NCBI RefSeq assembly: GCF_001517835.1
Contig: NZ_LOQG01000038.1
Location: 1-64,000 of the forward strand
Direction: 5' to 3'
DNA: 64,000 nucleotides
DNA from: Caviibacter abscessus
Lineage (GTDB): Bacteria > Fusobacteriota > Fusobacteriia > Fusobacteriales > Leptotrichiaceae
Shown in pieces: positions 16,593 through 25,635 of this stretch. How positions within the stretch are numbered: the stretch's first letter is position 1; each line of letters starts with the position of its first letter. The position numbers and the translations under genes are program-made. The notes below the pieces were generated by a model that did not search any database, was not told the origin of the DNA, and saw only the letters and a program-made list of their open reading frames with translations.

Positions 16593-18685
16593 TGGAAAAT
16601 TCAATGAAAGTTTTCGGAGAAAATGCTTTTACTGAAAGTAATTTAAAAAAGAGGGTTCCCAAAGAAGTATTTAGGGAATTTAAATTATCACAATATGGAA
16701 AAACTCAATTATCTAAAGCGTCAGCGGAAGTTATAGCAAATGCTATAAAAGATTGGGCAACAAAAAGAGGAGCAACACATTATTGTCATTGGTTTCAGCC
16801 TCTAACAAATTTAACTGCTGAAAAGCATGACTCATTTATAGAACCTACAGGAGATAAAGAAATATTATATAAATTTTCTGGAAATAGTCTTGTAAAAGGA
16901 GAATCTGATGCTTCGTCATTTCCTAATGGAGGACTTAGAAGTACATTTGAAGCAAGAGGATATACAATTTGGGATACAAGTGTTCCACCATTTATAAGAG
17001 AGAATAAAAATGGAGTAACTTTATATATTCCCACTGCCTTTATATCTTTTAATGGAGATGCTCTTGATAAAAAAGTACCTCTTTTAAGATCTATGACATA
17101 TATAAATAAACAGGCATTAAGAGTTTTAAAGGCTTTAGGAGATAATAAAACTAATCATGTTTTCAGTACACTTGGAGCAGAACAAGAATATTTTTTAGTA
17201 AGTAAAAAACTATTTGAAAAAAGAGATGATTTATTACTTACGGGAAGAACTTTATTAGGTGCACCAGCTCCAAAAGGTCAAGAATTAAGTGACCATTATT
17301 TTGGTAAAATAAAAGAAAAAGTAATAAATTTTATGAGCGATGTTGATGTTGAATTATGGAAAGTTGGAGTACCTTCAAAAACAAGGCATAATGAAGTAGC
17401 CCCAAATCAATTTGAAATCACACCTTTATTTTCAGTTGCAAATCTTGCTTCTGACCAAAACCAAATTATAATGGAAACTATTGAAAAAATAGCATTAAAA
17501 CATGACTTAGTTGCATTATTTCACGAAAAACCTTTTCTAGGTGTAAATGGTTCAGGAAAACATAATAACTGGTCATTATCAACAGATGATGATAAGAATT
17601 TATTTAGTCCAGGTAAAAATCCTAGAGAAAATAAACAGTTTCTGTTATTTGTATCTGCTGTAATTGAGGCGGTAGATAGATATTATCCTATATTAAGATG
17701 TATGACAGCAAGTGCTACAAATGATAATAGATTGGGTGGGCATGAGGCTCCTCCAACAATAATTTCAATATTCTTAGGCGAAGAATTAACAAATATGTTG
17801 GAGAGTATAGCTTTAAATAAAAAACAATCAGATACATCTTTATCTAAATTAGATTTAGGTGTAAATGTGTTACCTACATTAAGTACTGAAGCTGATGACA
17901 GAAATAGAACTTCTCCGTTTGCATTTACAGGTAATAAGTTTGAATTTAGAATGCCTGGGTCAAGTTCTACACCTGCAACTACTGTTGCAACAATTAATTC
18001 TTGTGTTGGACTAGTATTATCTGAGTATGCTGATAAGTTGGAAAAATCAAAAAATGTTGAAAAAACAGTACTTGATATAATATCAAAAACATATAAAAAT
18101 CATGGTAGAATATTATTTAATGGTAATGGTTATAGTGAAGAATGGATATCAGAGGCTAAAAAAAGAGGCCTTAAAAATGATAATTCTACTAATTCGGCAC
18201 TTAGAGCTTACTGCGATAAAAATATTAATGAAATGTTTGAAAAAACAGGTATGCTAACTTCAAGAGAAGTACAAGCAAGATATAATGCATACATGAGTAG
18301 ATATGTTACGCATTTAATAATAGAATCAAAAACTTTAATTGATATAGCAAATAAAAAAGTATTTCCGGCAGGAATAAAATATGCAAATATTTTAGCTGAA
18401 AATGTTGAAAAATCATCAAAATATGGAAATACAAAAGAGCAAGAAAAACTTCTTAAAGAAATTTTACAAAATATAAACTTATTAAGACAAGAAATTAAAA
18501 AATTAGAAACGAATATAGAAAAGATAAAAAATGAAACATCAATTGATAAGCAAGCGGACATGGCAAATAAATATTTGGTAAAAGGTCTTGAAGATCTAAG
18601 AAAACCTTGTGATACTTTAGAAACGCTAGTAGATAGTTCTTTATGGGAATTACCTACTTATAAAGACTTATTATTCACATTGTAG
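16592..18685 (+). CDS. glnN: Type III glutamine synthetase
   Basis: Makes glutamine from glutamate, ammonia and ATP in the cytoplasm. At 697 residues it has the size of GSIII, far larger than GSI or GSII. It carries HYCHWFQPLTNLTAEKHDSF near residue 65, LGAEQEYFLV near 190, HNEVAPNQFEITPLF near 270, GVNGSGKHNNWSL near 315 and DNRLGGHEAPPTII near 385, all characteristic of this class. The C-terminal 150 residues are helical with charged coils. It starts on the last base of the DppC stop and is followed 7 bases later by the transporter ATPase gene. So it lies inside the ABC operon, an unusual place. Confidence 0.95.
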   Translation: MENSMKVFGENAFTESNLKKRVPKEVFREFKLSQYGKTQLSKASAEVIANAIKDWATKRGATHYCHWFQPLTNLTAEKHDSFIEPTGDKEILYKFSGNSLVKGESDASSFPNGGLRSTFEARGYTIWDTSVPPFIRENKNGVTLYIPTAFISFNGDALDKKVPLLRSMTYINKQALRVLKALGDNKTNHVFSTLGAEQEYFLVSKKLFEKRDDLLLTGRTLLGAPAPKGQELSDHYFGKIKEKVINFMSDVDVELWKVGVPSKTRHNEVAPNQFEITPLFSVANLASDQNQIIMETIEKIALKHDLVALFHEKPFLGVNGSGKHNNWSLSTDDDKNLFSPGKNPRENKQFLLFVSAVIEAVDRYYPILRCMTASATNDNRLGGHEAPPTIISIFLGEELTNMLESIALNKKQSDTSLSKLDLGVNVLPTLSTEADDRNRTSPFAFTGNKFEFRMPGSSSTPATTVATINSCVGLVLSEYADKLEKSKNVEKTVLDIISKTYKNHGRILFNGNGYSEEWISEAKKRGLKNDNSTNSALRAYCDKNINEMFEKTGMLTSREVQARYNAYMSRYVTHLIIESKTLIDIANKKVFPAGIKYANILAENVEKSSKYGNTKEQEKLLKEILQNINLLRQEIKKLETNIEKIKNETSIDKQADMANKYLVKGLEDLRKPCDTLETLVDSSLWELPTYKDLLFTL

Positions 18686-18692
18686 GTATAAA

Positions 18693-19418
18693 ATGGAAAA
18701 AATATTAGATATAAAAAAATTAAATGTAAGTATAGATAATGAACATTTATTAAAAGACGTGAGTTTATCTATTAATAATAACGAAATTGTAGGTATTTTA
18801 GGTGAATCAGGAAGTGGGAAAACACTTACTACAAAGTTTATACTTGGGATTTTACCTGAAAGAAGTATAATAGAATATGAAAATTTTACAAAAAAATCAA
18901 GCATTGGAGCAATTTTTCAAAATGCTTTTATACTTTTAAATCCTACAGTAAGAATAGGAAAGCAATTAAAGCATCTATATATTTCTCATTATAATACCGA
19001 CAAAGGATTTGTTGAAATGATAAGTCGACTTTTTAAAAAAGTCGGTTTAAATGATGTTAATAAATTTTTAAATAAATATCCTTTTGAAACAAGTGGAGGA
19101 GAAAGACAGCGAATAGCAATAGCAGGAGCCTTAATAGGAAAACCTAAAATTTTAATAGCTGATGAAATAACGACAGCACTTGATTTTGAAAGTAAAAAAG
19201 AAGTTATAGATTTACTAAAAGATATAAAAGATGAATATGGTTCTATCATATTTATTTCTCATGAAGTAAGTACAATGAAAAATTTTGTTGATAGAATTTA
19301 TGTTATGTATAAGGGTCAAATAATAGAAGAAAATATTACAAGTGAAATTTTTTCAAACCCGCAAAAAGAATACACTAAAAAATTAGTGGATTTAGAGAAA
19401 AAATATTATGAGGAGTAG
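18693..19418 (+). CDS. Peptide-type ABC transporter ATPase
   Basis: A 241-residue nucleotide-binding subunit of DppD/OppD type. It shows Walker A GESGSGKT near residues 37-44, the Q-loop FQNAF, the signature SGGERQR near 144, Walker B ILIADEITTALD and the switch histidine in ISHEV. It is shorter than most DppD proteins and lacks the usual C-terminal Fe-S-like or oligopeptide domain. No second ATPase (DppF) is present, although this family normally uses two; the complex may use a homodimer or a partner coded elsewhere. Confidence 0.88.
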   Translation: MEKILDIKKLNVSIDNEHLLKDVSLSINNNEIVGILGESGSGKTLTTKFILGILPERSIIEYENFTKKSSIGAIFQNAFILLNPTVRIGKQLKHLYISHYNTDKGFVEMISRLFKKVGLNDVNKFLNKYPFETSGGERQRIAIAGALIGKPKILIADEITTALDFESKKEVIDLLKDIKDEYGSIIFISHEVSTMKNFVDRIYVMYKGQIIEENITSEIFSNPQKEYTKKLVDLEKKYYEE

Positions 19419-19421
19419 TGA

Positions 19422-20249
19422 ATGTACTATATATTAGCATTTTTACCGGCATTATGTTGGGGACTTATTGCCATTGTTATATCAATTTTTAAAATTGATA
19501 CGAAAAAGCAAGTTTTTGCAGTAGCTTTTGGAGCTTTTTTACTTTCACTTGTTTTTATAACTAAAGTAACAAAACTATCATTTTTAGCAGGAATTACAAG
19601 TGGACTATTTTGGGTACTAGGCTTTTATTATCAAACAAAATGTTTGAAAAAGATTGGTATATCAAGAATAATACCGCCATCAACAGCCATGCAAATATTT
19701 GGAACAACAATAATAGGTATACTTGTATTTAGAGAAAAAGTTAATGTATATTTAGTTATTATTTGTATTTTAGCTTTAATTATTGGAGTTAATTTAGCTG
19801 TATATAAGCAGAAGAAAGAAAATATAAATAAAATAGATAAATACATAATAATTGATTTAATAATTTCTACAATAGGTTTTGTAGTTTACGCAACTGTAAT
19901 TAAATATTTTAAAGTAGATGCAAAATCATCAATACTTCCACAAACAATGGGTATGGTTTTAGGGAGTCTATATTTAAATAAGAATAACTTAAAAGATTTA
20001 CTTAGCATTAAGGTAGTTCAAAATATGTTAGCCGGAATACTTTGGTTTGTTGGGAATATAAGTATGTTTTTATCAAGTGAAGTTTTAGGAATTACTGTTG
20101 CATTTGCAATTTCACAATTAAATGTTGCAGTTTCTGTATCATCAGCTATAATCATATTAAAAGAGCATAAAACAAAAAAAGAGCTTATTTATATATCCAT
20201 TGGAATTATTTTAATAATACTTTCAGGTATATTTATTTCAAGGGCTTAG
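19422..20249 (+). CDS. GRP/RbsU-GlcU-type sugar transporter
   Basis: A 275-residue polytopic protein with about ten short membrane helices. LPALCWGLIAIVISIFKID at the start and SGLFWVLGFYYQTKCLKKIGISR near residues 62-85 fit the glucose/ribose porter family of the drug/metabolite transporter superfamily. The second half repeats the pattern with GILWFVGNISMFLSSEVLGI. It follows the ATPase gene by 3 bases and is probably part of the same operon. The substrate cannot be told from sequence; GlcU homologues move glucose and RbsU ribose. Confidence 0.75.
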   Translation: MYYILAFLPALCWGLIAIVISIFKIDTKKQVFAVAFGAFLLSLVFITKVTKLSFLAGITSGLFWVLGFYYQTKCLKKIGISRIIPPSTAMQIFGTTIIGILVFREKVNVYLVIICILALIIGVNLAVYKQKKENINKIDKYIIIDLIISTIGFVVYATVIKYFKVDAKSSILPQTMGMVLGSLYLNKNNLKDLLSIKVVQNMLAGILWFVGNISMFLSSEVLGITVAFAISQLNVAVSVSSAIIILKEHKTKKELIYISIGIILIILSGIFISRA

Positions 20250-20262
20250 AAAGGATAAAAAT

Positions 20263-20736
20263 ATGAATGCAAGTGTAGCGATTCAGATTTTGCCGAAAGT
20301 AATTGATGATGAAAAATTAATTATTATAGTTGATAAGGTGATAGAATATATTAAAAGTAAAGGACTAAAAACAGTTGTAGGACCTTTTGAAACAACGATA
20401 GAGGGTGATTACGATGAGCTTATGGAAATTATAAAACAATGTCAGATTATTGCTGTAAATTCTGGTGCTCCTTCTGTAATGTCTTATGTTAAAATAAATT
20501 ATAATCCATTAGGGAATATGTTTACTATAAGTCAAAAAATAGATAAATATAATAATTTAACAGAAGGCGTATTTTTAGACAACTACATTGACAAAACTGA
20601 TGAAACTTATATTCCTATACAATATAAATTAGATGATTCACCTGAATCAATAAATGATTTAAAGCCATATATACTTTTAACAGAATTTAAGTTAAAAAAA
20701 TATTTATTAGTGCTCTTTTTGAAGATAATATTTTAA
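20263..20736 (+). CDS. Thiamine-binding (MTH1187/YkoF-like) domain with foreign C-terminal tail
   Basis: Residues 1-96 match the small thiamine-binding family (PF01910 type): a ferredoxin-like fold with NASVAIQILPKV, VDKVIEYIKSKGLKTVVGPFETTIEGDYDELM, and a final ISQKIDKY. Members of this family normally end there. In this gene the frame runs on for about 60 residues that do not belong to the family. They read as the N-terminal end of the broken sigma-region-4-like protein that follows. The frame closes at 20736, just after an A7 run. AAAGGA precedes the ATG. It may still make a working thiamine-binding domain. Confidence 0.75.
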   Translation: MNASVAIQILPKVIDDEKLIIIVDKVIEYIKSKGLKTVVGPFETTIEGDYDELMEIIKQCQIIAVNSGAPSVMSYVKINYNPLGNMFTISQKIDKYNNLTEGVFLDNYIDKTDETYIPIQYKLDDSPESINDLKPYILLTEFKLKKYLLVLFLKIIF

Positions 20737-23214
20737 CAGTAAGTGATTTTGAACGTAATGAACAAAATATTAGAGAAAAATATAAATATTTTATTAAGGA
20801 TATTGAAAATTTAAAAAATATATCTTCTAATTTACATCTAATGTATTCTTTACCTAAAATTTTTACAAATAGAGAAGGTAAAGTTTGTTATGATATAAAA
20901 TTAGAATATTTAATATCATATAAATCTCTTTTGGATAAATTAGAAGAGGAAAATATAATATATTATTCTGATTTATATAATAAAAAAATAGATGAAAAAT
21001 TGCTTAGAAGTTTAAATAAGAAAATATATAATCTTATACCAATAGTTGAAAAACGATATAGGCAAGTTAAAATAAATTATAGTGAAAAGTTAAAATCTAT
21101 TTTAGAACATTTTGAGGCAATGCTAAGTGATGATGATCTGAAATCAATAGATAGCTATATTTATAATAATGAAGAATATAAAGAATATATATTTGATAAG
21201 TTAAAATTAGTTGTTGAAAAAAATATAATAGAAAAATTAAAACAAAATAATAAACCAGTCAAGATATATGAGTTATGGTCTAATTTACCTGAATATTTTA
21301 GAGATGAAAATTATTTGAAATTGATATTAAGTAAACATGAAAATTCAATATGTTCTTATACATTATCGGATAATACGAGTATATATATTACAAAAAATGA
21401 AAGTATTATAGAATATTTGAATAAAGCTCACAATTCTGATGATAAAAAAATAGAAATACTTAATCAAAGATTAAAAGGTGATACTTTAGATACTATAGGG
21501 AAAAATCAAAATGTAACTAGAGAAAGAGTAAGACAAATTTTAGTTAAAATTAAAGACTCATTTGATGAATCAAATAAATATTTTTTTGAAGATATATACT
21601 CGTATATTTTTACTGAATATGATACAAGTATTAATGATTTTTCTATTTCATTAGGAGATAATGGACATATAATTTATAATTATTTAGATTTTAGGTATGT
21701 AAAAGGGGAAAAAAGTATAAATCTTTTATTAGATGATGATAATGTTCCTGTAAAATTAAAAAAAGAGTTTGAAAAGGCTATTTACAAAGATTACATAAAA
21801 TTAGGAAAAGATAGGGTTTATAAGTAGAAATTCTATCTCTGAATACATTTTAAAAAATCTAGGTGTAGATGGTATAACTTTTGAAGAGTTTCAAGATCTG
21901 TATTTTGATGTTATATCAAAAGTAGAACCTGAGAAATTGACTACAGTTTTGACAACAATGGATAGAGGGTATCTAAATAGATTAGCAAATAGTGAAAAAA
22001 TATTATGGAATTTAGGTAAATTTAGATATTATAATATCAGTTCCAAAGATTTTACAGAATTGTTAGAAACATTAAATTTAGAACAATATCAAAACATTGA
22101 AATTTCTACATTGAAATTTATTGAAGATTTTCCTGAATTAATGAAAAAATATGATATTAGAGATCAATATGAACTTCATAATTTATTGAAAAAAATATAT
22201 AAGAGTGAAGCTATAGATTATGGAAGAATGCCAACAATAGAATTTGGAGTAGAAAATAGGCAAAAACAAGTTTTGGATTTATTATTTAATCTAGCACCAA
22301 TATCTAAAAAGGACTTAGCAAATGAATATAAAAAATTATATGGTATAGAAGTTAATACTTTTTTAGCTAATTATTTAGATGGATTTGAGACGTTTATGGA
22401 TGGAGATATTTTAAGAATAGATTTTAAATTCATGCCTATAGAAAAGCAAAAAAAGCTAATGGAAGTATTAAAAGAAGATTTTTACTTTATAGATGATATA
22501 AAGAAGATATATTATAATGAGTTTGGTATGCATGATAATGGTGAAATAAATACCAATACACTACAAGATATGGGTTTTAAAATATTTAGCAATTATGTTT
22601 TAAAAAATAATTATAGTTATGTGTCTGAATATATTAGAGATACTTTTGAAAAAGGTGAAGGTTTTTATTCGGGAAATTTATGTGTAAAATTTACATCTTC
22701 ATTTCACACTGAACTTATAAAAGCTAAAGAGAATTATGATGTTATAGAATATAGTCATAGAAAGTATGTAAATAAAAATTGGTTAAATAATAATAATATA
22801 AGTAAAGAAATGATATTAGAATATGTTGAAAAGACATTAAATTCTCTTAAAGATGAATTTTTTACAATACAATGGTTAATAAAAAATGGGATTGATTATA
22901 GATTTGATAAAAATTTACCAGATTATTTTTATTCATCTATATTAGTGGAGCAAAAAGAGCATATTTCATATAAACAATCAACAACAGTGTTATTAATGTA
23001 TAAAGGAAAAGGTATTAAAAATGTATCTTTTTCAGATTTTATAATTAGCTATTGTTTAAATAATAATTTTGACAGTATTAGTTTAAATACAATATTAATG
23101 GTATTAAGAAATGAATATGGAATTAGTATAGAAAAGCATAGACTAATTGAGGATATTAAAGAAAGTAATTTTTTAAATTATGATTCAATAGAAAATATTA
23201 TAATTTTAAAATAA
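20548..23214 (+). pseudogene. Large sigma-70-region-4-like DNA-binding protein, broken by two frame changes
   Basis: One reading of about 890 residues is split over two frames. Part A (to about 20700) continues the thiamine-binding gene. Part B (about 20700-21815) is shifted by -1 at an A7 run (20694-20700). Part C (about 21817-23214) is shifted back by +1 near GGG at 21814-21816, where KDR joins FISRNSISEYI. Part B holds a sigma-70 region 4 helix-turn-helix (LDTIGKNQNVTRERVRQIL, coded near 21485-21545). Part C has winged-helix-like repeats such as SKKDLANEYKKLYGIEV and LNTILMVLRNEYGISI. The rest is helical and I do not recognise it. Such large sigma-like proteins occur in accessory regions; function unknown. 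Sequencing errors at the homopolymers could mimic the breaks. Confidence 0.7.
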
Positions 23215-23227
23215 ATTTTAGCTCATC

Positions 23228-23270
23228 AAAAAAACTCGTAATCATATATTAAATTGCGAGTTTTTTCTTT
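23228..23270. terminator. Terminator after the sigma-like gene
   Basis: AAAAAAACTCGTAAT (23228-23242) pairs with ATTGCGAGTTTTTT (23253-23266) with one wobble around a 10-base loop, and T-rich sequence follows. The A-run side would let it act on the minus strand as well. Confidence 0.8.
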
Positions 23271-23340
23271 TAGTAATATTTCTTGCATAAAAAATTAGAG
23301 CTTACAAATTTATTATTATCAATATATTCATAAGTCTGTT

Positions 23341-23374
23341 AAAAAAAAGGAAGCTTGAATTTTTTCTTCCTTTT
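23341..23374 (-). terminator. Minus-strand terminator in the degenerate region
   Basis: On the minus strand AAAAGGAAG (23374-23366 side: reverse complement of CTTCCTTTT) pairs perfectly over 9 bases with its partner at 23345-23353 across a 12-base loop. It is followed by four more T. It would end transcription coming from the nuclease remnant or from the alpha/beta hydrolase gene. Confidence 0.65.
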
Positions 23375-23400
23375 ACGGAACTTCTTTTTGCAACAGCCCC
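23375..23400 (-). mobile_element. Possible end of an insertion sequence
   Basis: Read on the minus strand this begins GGGGCTGTTGCAAAAAGAAG. Sequences of the form GGnnCTGTTGCAAA are common as terminal repeats of several insertion sequence families. No transposase frame and no second end are visible nearby, so this could be a remnant or a chance match. It lies between two gene remnants, which fits a scar. Confidence 0.25.
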
Positions 23401-23530
23401 TTTTCTCTATCACATAGTTTATCTATATATATTTTTTATTGTTCTTTGATTTTTTTATATTCTCTATAATAAGTTGTGGTCTTATTTGTAATTTCCTTAT
23501 ACTAGACTGACCTTTTGACAACTAACATTT
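23401..23530. other. Non-coding stretch in the decayed island
   Basis: Part of the 588-base gap between the sigma-like gene and the alpha/beta hydrolase. No open frame, tRNA or clear hairpin is seen here; several stop codons occur in each frame. It is probably eroded sequence downstream of the nuclease remnant. Confidence 0.5.
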
Positions 23531-23800
23531 TCATATATGGTATATACTCAATTCTCCATACAGTGTTTGGAAAATTGGATATGTCAGATAAAAGCTTATC
23601 ATATAGAATGCGTTTGACCTTGAAAAAACCTTTCCATATTCTTTTGTAAGTTTCTTAGATAAGTCATACTCAGTTTTGTCTGAATGACCTTGCTCGTCTT
23701 CCACAATAATTCTACCTATTTCCCAGTAGGTTTTTACCAATATGTTATTAACTTCTCTTGCAACATTATTTCGTGCATTTAATACTACTATAAATATCCT
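23531..23800 (-). pseudogene. Remnant of a DUF1016/YhcG-type nuclease N-terminal domain
   Basis: On the minus strand the frame from about 23800 to 23531 reads VLNARNNVAREVNNILVKTYWEIGR, then IVEDEQGHSDKTEYDLSKKLTKEYGKVFSRSNAF and FYLTYPIFQTLYGELSIYH. This is the DUF1016 N-terminal domain (ARxxAxxxVNxxLVxTYWEIGRxIVE, FSRSNLxxMRxFYL), found in YhcG-family proteins with a PD-(D/E)XK nuclease at the C-terminus. Only about 90 of some 340 residues remain. The 5' end abuts the alpha/beta hydrolase stop and has no start codon or ribosome site, and the nuclease domain is gone. Confidence 0.8.
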
Positions 23801-23802
23801 CT

Positions 23803-24726
23803 TTATAAATTACTTAAAAAATTATCTATTTGTTCCCAATATTCATTTCTAAATTTTGATTCAGCCTTAACGTGTTTTGTTCCTTTAAATACATGTATTT
23901 TTTTATTTGATTTTAAAGAATTGAAAATTTCATAAGCATTTTTAATAGGAACAAAAGTATCAGCATCGCCATGTAAAATAAGGGCAGGTATTGTTACATT
24001 TTTTAGACCATTTCTAACACTTATATCTTCAAAATAGTATCCTGCACGTATTTTAGTAATTAAATTAGTTGTAGGTATTATTGGAAAACTTGGCAAATGA
24101 TATAATTTTTTTAATTGAAACGAAAATTGTTCTCTTAAATTTATATATCCACTGTCTTCTATAAAAGCAATAACATTTTTAGGCAAATCATTTTTAATAA
24201 CACTATTCATAATTGTTGTGGCACCCATACTTATACCAAATAAAATGATATCTGGATTATTATATTCCTTTGAAATTAACTTAGACCAATTTATAATATC
24301 ATATGAATCAAAACCACCCATTGAATAAGTATTACCTTCACTTTTACCATGTGCTATTAAATCAACTGCTAATATATTATATCCTCTATCATAAAATTGT
24401 TTAATATATGTAGACATATTTATAGCCCTGTTTGCATAACCGTGAACAACTATTATCCACTTATTACTTTTTTTATTTATAAACTTATAACCTGTTAATT
24501 TGTTTTTTGTAATTGAAACAGAATTAATTTCTATTTTGTTTTGCTCAAACCATTTCATATCATCTTTTTTTCTTGTGTTTACAGTATCATCATCATCTTG
24601 ATTTGTTATTTTTGATTTATTTGTTTTAGCATTTAATGCGAAATTATAAAAATAATTACTTACAAGACCTAAACTAAGTAAACTTAATATTGAAATAACG
24701 CCAAATATCTTTAATGTTTTTTTCAT
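23803..24726 (-). CDS. Membrane-anchored alpha/beta hydrolase
   Basis: The 307-residue product has an N-terminal membrane helix (residues 5-30), a charged linker rich in Asp and Lys, and an alpha/beta hydrolase domain. The oxyanion-side motif VHGYANR, the nucleophile elbow GISMGA, the acid in HGDADTFVP and a histidine in GTKHV give a full catalytic triad. It resembles the YqkD/CinH-like extracytoplasmic hydrolases of AT-rich anaerobes. GGAGG precedes the ATG. The substrate is unknown. It stands alone and is divergent from uppP. Confidence 0.85.
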   Translation of the reverse strand: MKKTLKIFGVISILSLLSLGLVSNYFYNFALNAKTNKSKITNQDDDDTVNTRKKDDMKWFEQNKIEINSVSITKNKLTGYKFINKKSNKWIIVVHGYANRAINMSTYIKQFYDRGYNILAVDLIAHGKSEGNTYSMGGFDSYDIINWSKLISKEYNNPDIILFGISMGATTIMNSVIKNDLPKNVIAFIEDSGYINLREQFSFQLKKLYHLPSFPIIPTTNLITKIRAGYYFEDISVRNGLKNVTIPALILHGDADTFVPIKNAYEIFNSLKSNKKIHVFKGTKHVKAESKFRNEYWEQIDNFLSNL

Positions 24727-24751
24727 ACGTATCCTCCTTTTTTAGCAATTT

Positions 24752-24780
24752 ATTATATAATTTTCATTATTAAAAGTAAA
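24752..24780 (-). promoter_or_regulatory. Promoter of the alpha/beta hydrolase gene
   Basis: On the minus strand TTTACT (24780-24775) and TATAAT (24757-24752) are 17 bases apart, 25 bases before the start codon. The -10 is perfect, the -35 fair. Confidence 0.55.
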
Positions 24781-24813
24781 TAAATTTTGATTTATCTGAA
24801 AATTGATTTTATA

Positions 24814-24841
24814 TTGAGCTTTTTAATATTTGTGGTATAAT
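24814..24841 (+). promoter_or_regulatory. Promoter of uppP
   Basis: TTGAGC (24814-24819) and TATAAT (24836-24841) are 16 bases apart, and the sequence TGTGGTATAAT gives an extended -10. The same 11-base string stands before the TetR gene at 47791-47801. Confidence 0.65.
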
Positions 24842-24863
24842 ACCAGATGAAAAGGGGAAGATT

Positions 24864-25631
24864 ATGATAACAATATTAAAGGTAATATTTTTAAGTTTTA
24901 TTGAAGGACTTACGGAATTTATACCTGTAAGTAGTACAGGTCATATGATATTGGTAGAGAATTTTTTAACTTTATCTAAAAATAGGCAATTTGTTAATGC
25001 TTTTGAAATAATAATTCAATTAGGAGCCATACTTTCAGTTATAGTATATTTTTATAATACAATATTTCCTATAAATATTAATTTATGGAAAAAAATATTG
25101 GTTGCAGTTTTACCTGCTGTTGTTTTAGGGCTACTTTTTGATGATTATATAGATAAGCATTTTTTTAATCCAATAGTTGTTTCAATAATGCTTATATTTT
25201 ATGGTATTATCCTTATTTTTATTGAAAAAAGAAAAAAAGAAAGCAATATATTACATATTAATAATATAAGCTATAGATCAGCATTTATAATAGGTATATT
25301 TCAATGTCTTGCTATGATACCTGGAACATCAAGATCAGCAGCAACAATAATAGGAGCAATGTTGCTTGGTACAAGTCGTATGGTTGCAACAGAATTTTCA
25401 TTTTTTCTAGCAATACCTACTATGCTTGGGGCAACAACATTAAAATTAGTGAAAATTAATAGTTTATCATCATCAGAGTACGGATTAATTGCATTAGGAT
25501 TTGTTTTTTCATTTATTTTTGCCTACATATTTATTTCATTTTTCATAAACTATATTAAAAAGCATGATTTTTCTATTTTTGGATACTATAGGATAATAAT
25601 AGGGATATTAGTTTTAATAATTTTAAAGTGA
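24864..25631 (+). CDS. uppP: Undecaprenyl-diphosphatase UppP (BacA)
   Basis: Removes a phosphate from undecaprenyl diphosphate so that the lipid carrier can be reused in peptidoglycan synthesis. The 255-residue membrane protein has both family motifs: EGLTEFIPVSSTGHM near residues 13-27 and IPGTSRSAATIIGAMLLG near residues 152-169. About eight helices are expected. AAGGGGA precedes the ATG. hemZ follows 4 bases after the stop. The enzyme links functionally to the mur cluster 3 kb downstream. Confidence 0.95.
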   Translation: MITILKVIFLSFIEGLTEFIPVSSTGHMILVENFLTLSKNRQFVNAFEIIIQLGAILSVIVYFYNTIFPININLWKKILVAVLPAVVLGLLFDDYIDKHFFNPIVVSIMLIFYGIILIFIEKRKKESNILHINNISYRSAFIIGIFQCLAMIPGTSRSAATIIGAMLLGTSRMVATEFSFFLAIPTMLGATTLKLVKINSLSSSEYGLIALGFVFSFIFAYIFISFFINYIKKHDFSIFGYYRIIIGILVLIILK

Positions 25632-25635
25632 TATA

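Noticed and set aside
20249-20275. Thiamine riboswitch before the thiamine-binding gene
   Set aside because: The gap to the previous gene is only 13 bases; there is no room for a TPP aptamer.
23531-23740. The DUF1016-like frame as a working small gene
   Set aside because: The domain homology continues upstream of any start codon and stops before the nuclease part, so it is a fragment.
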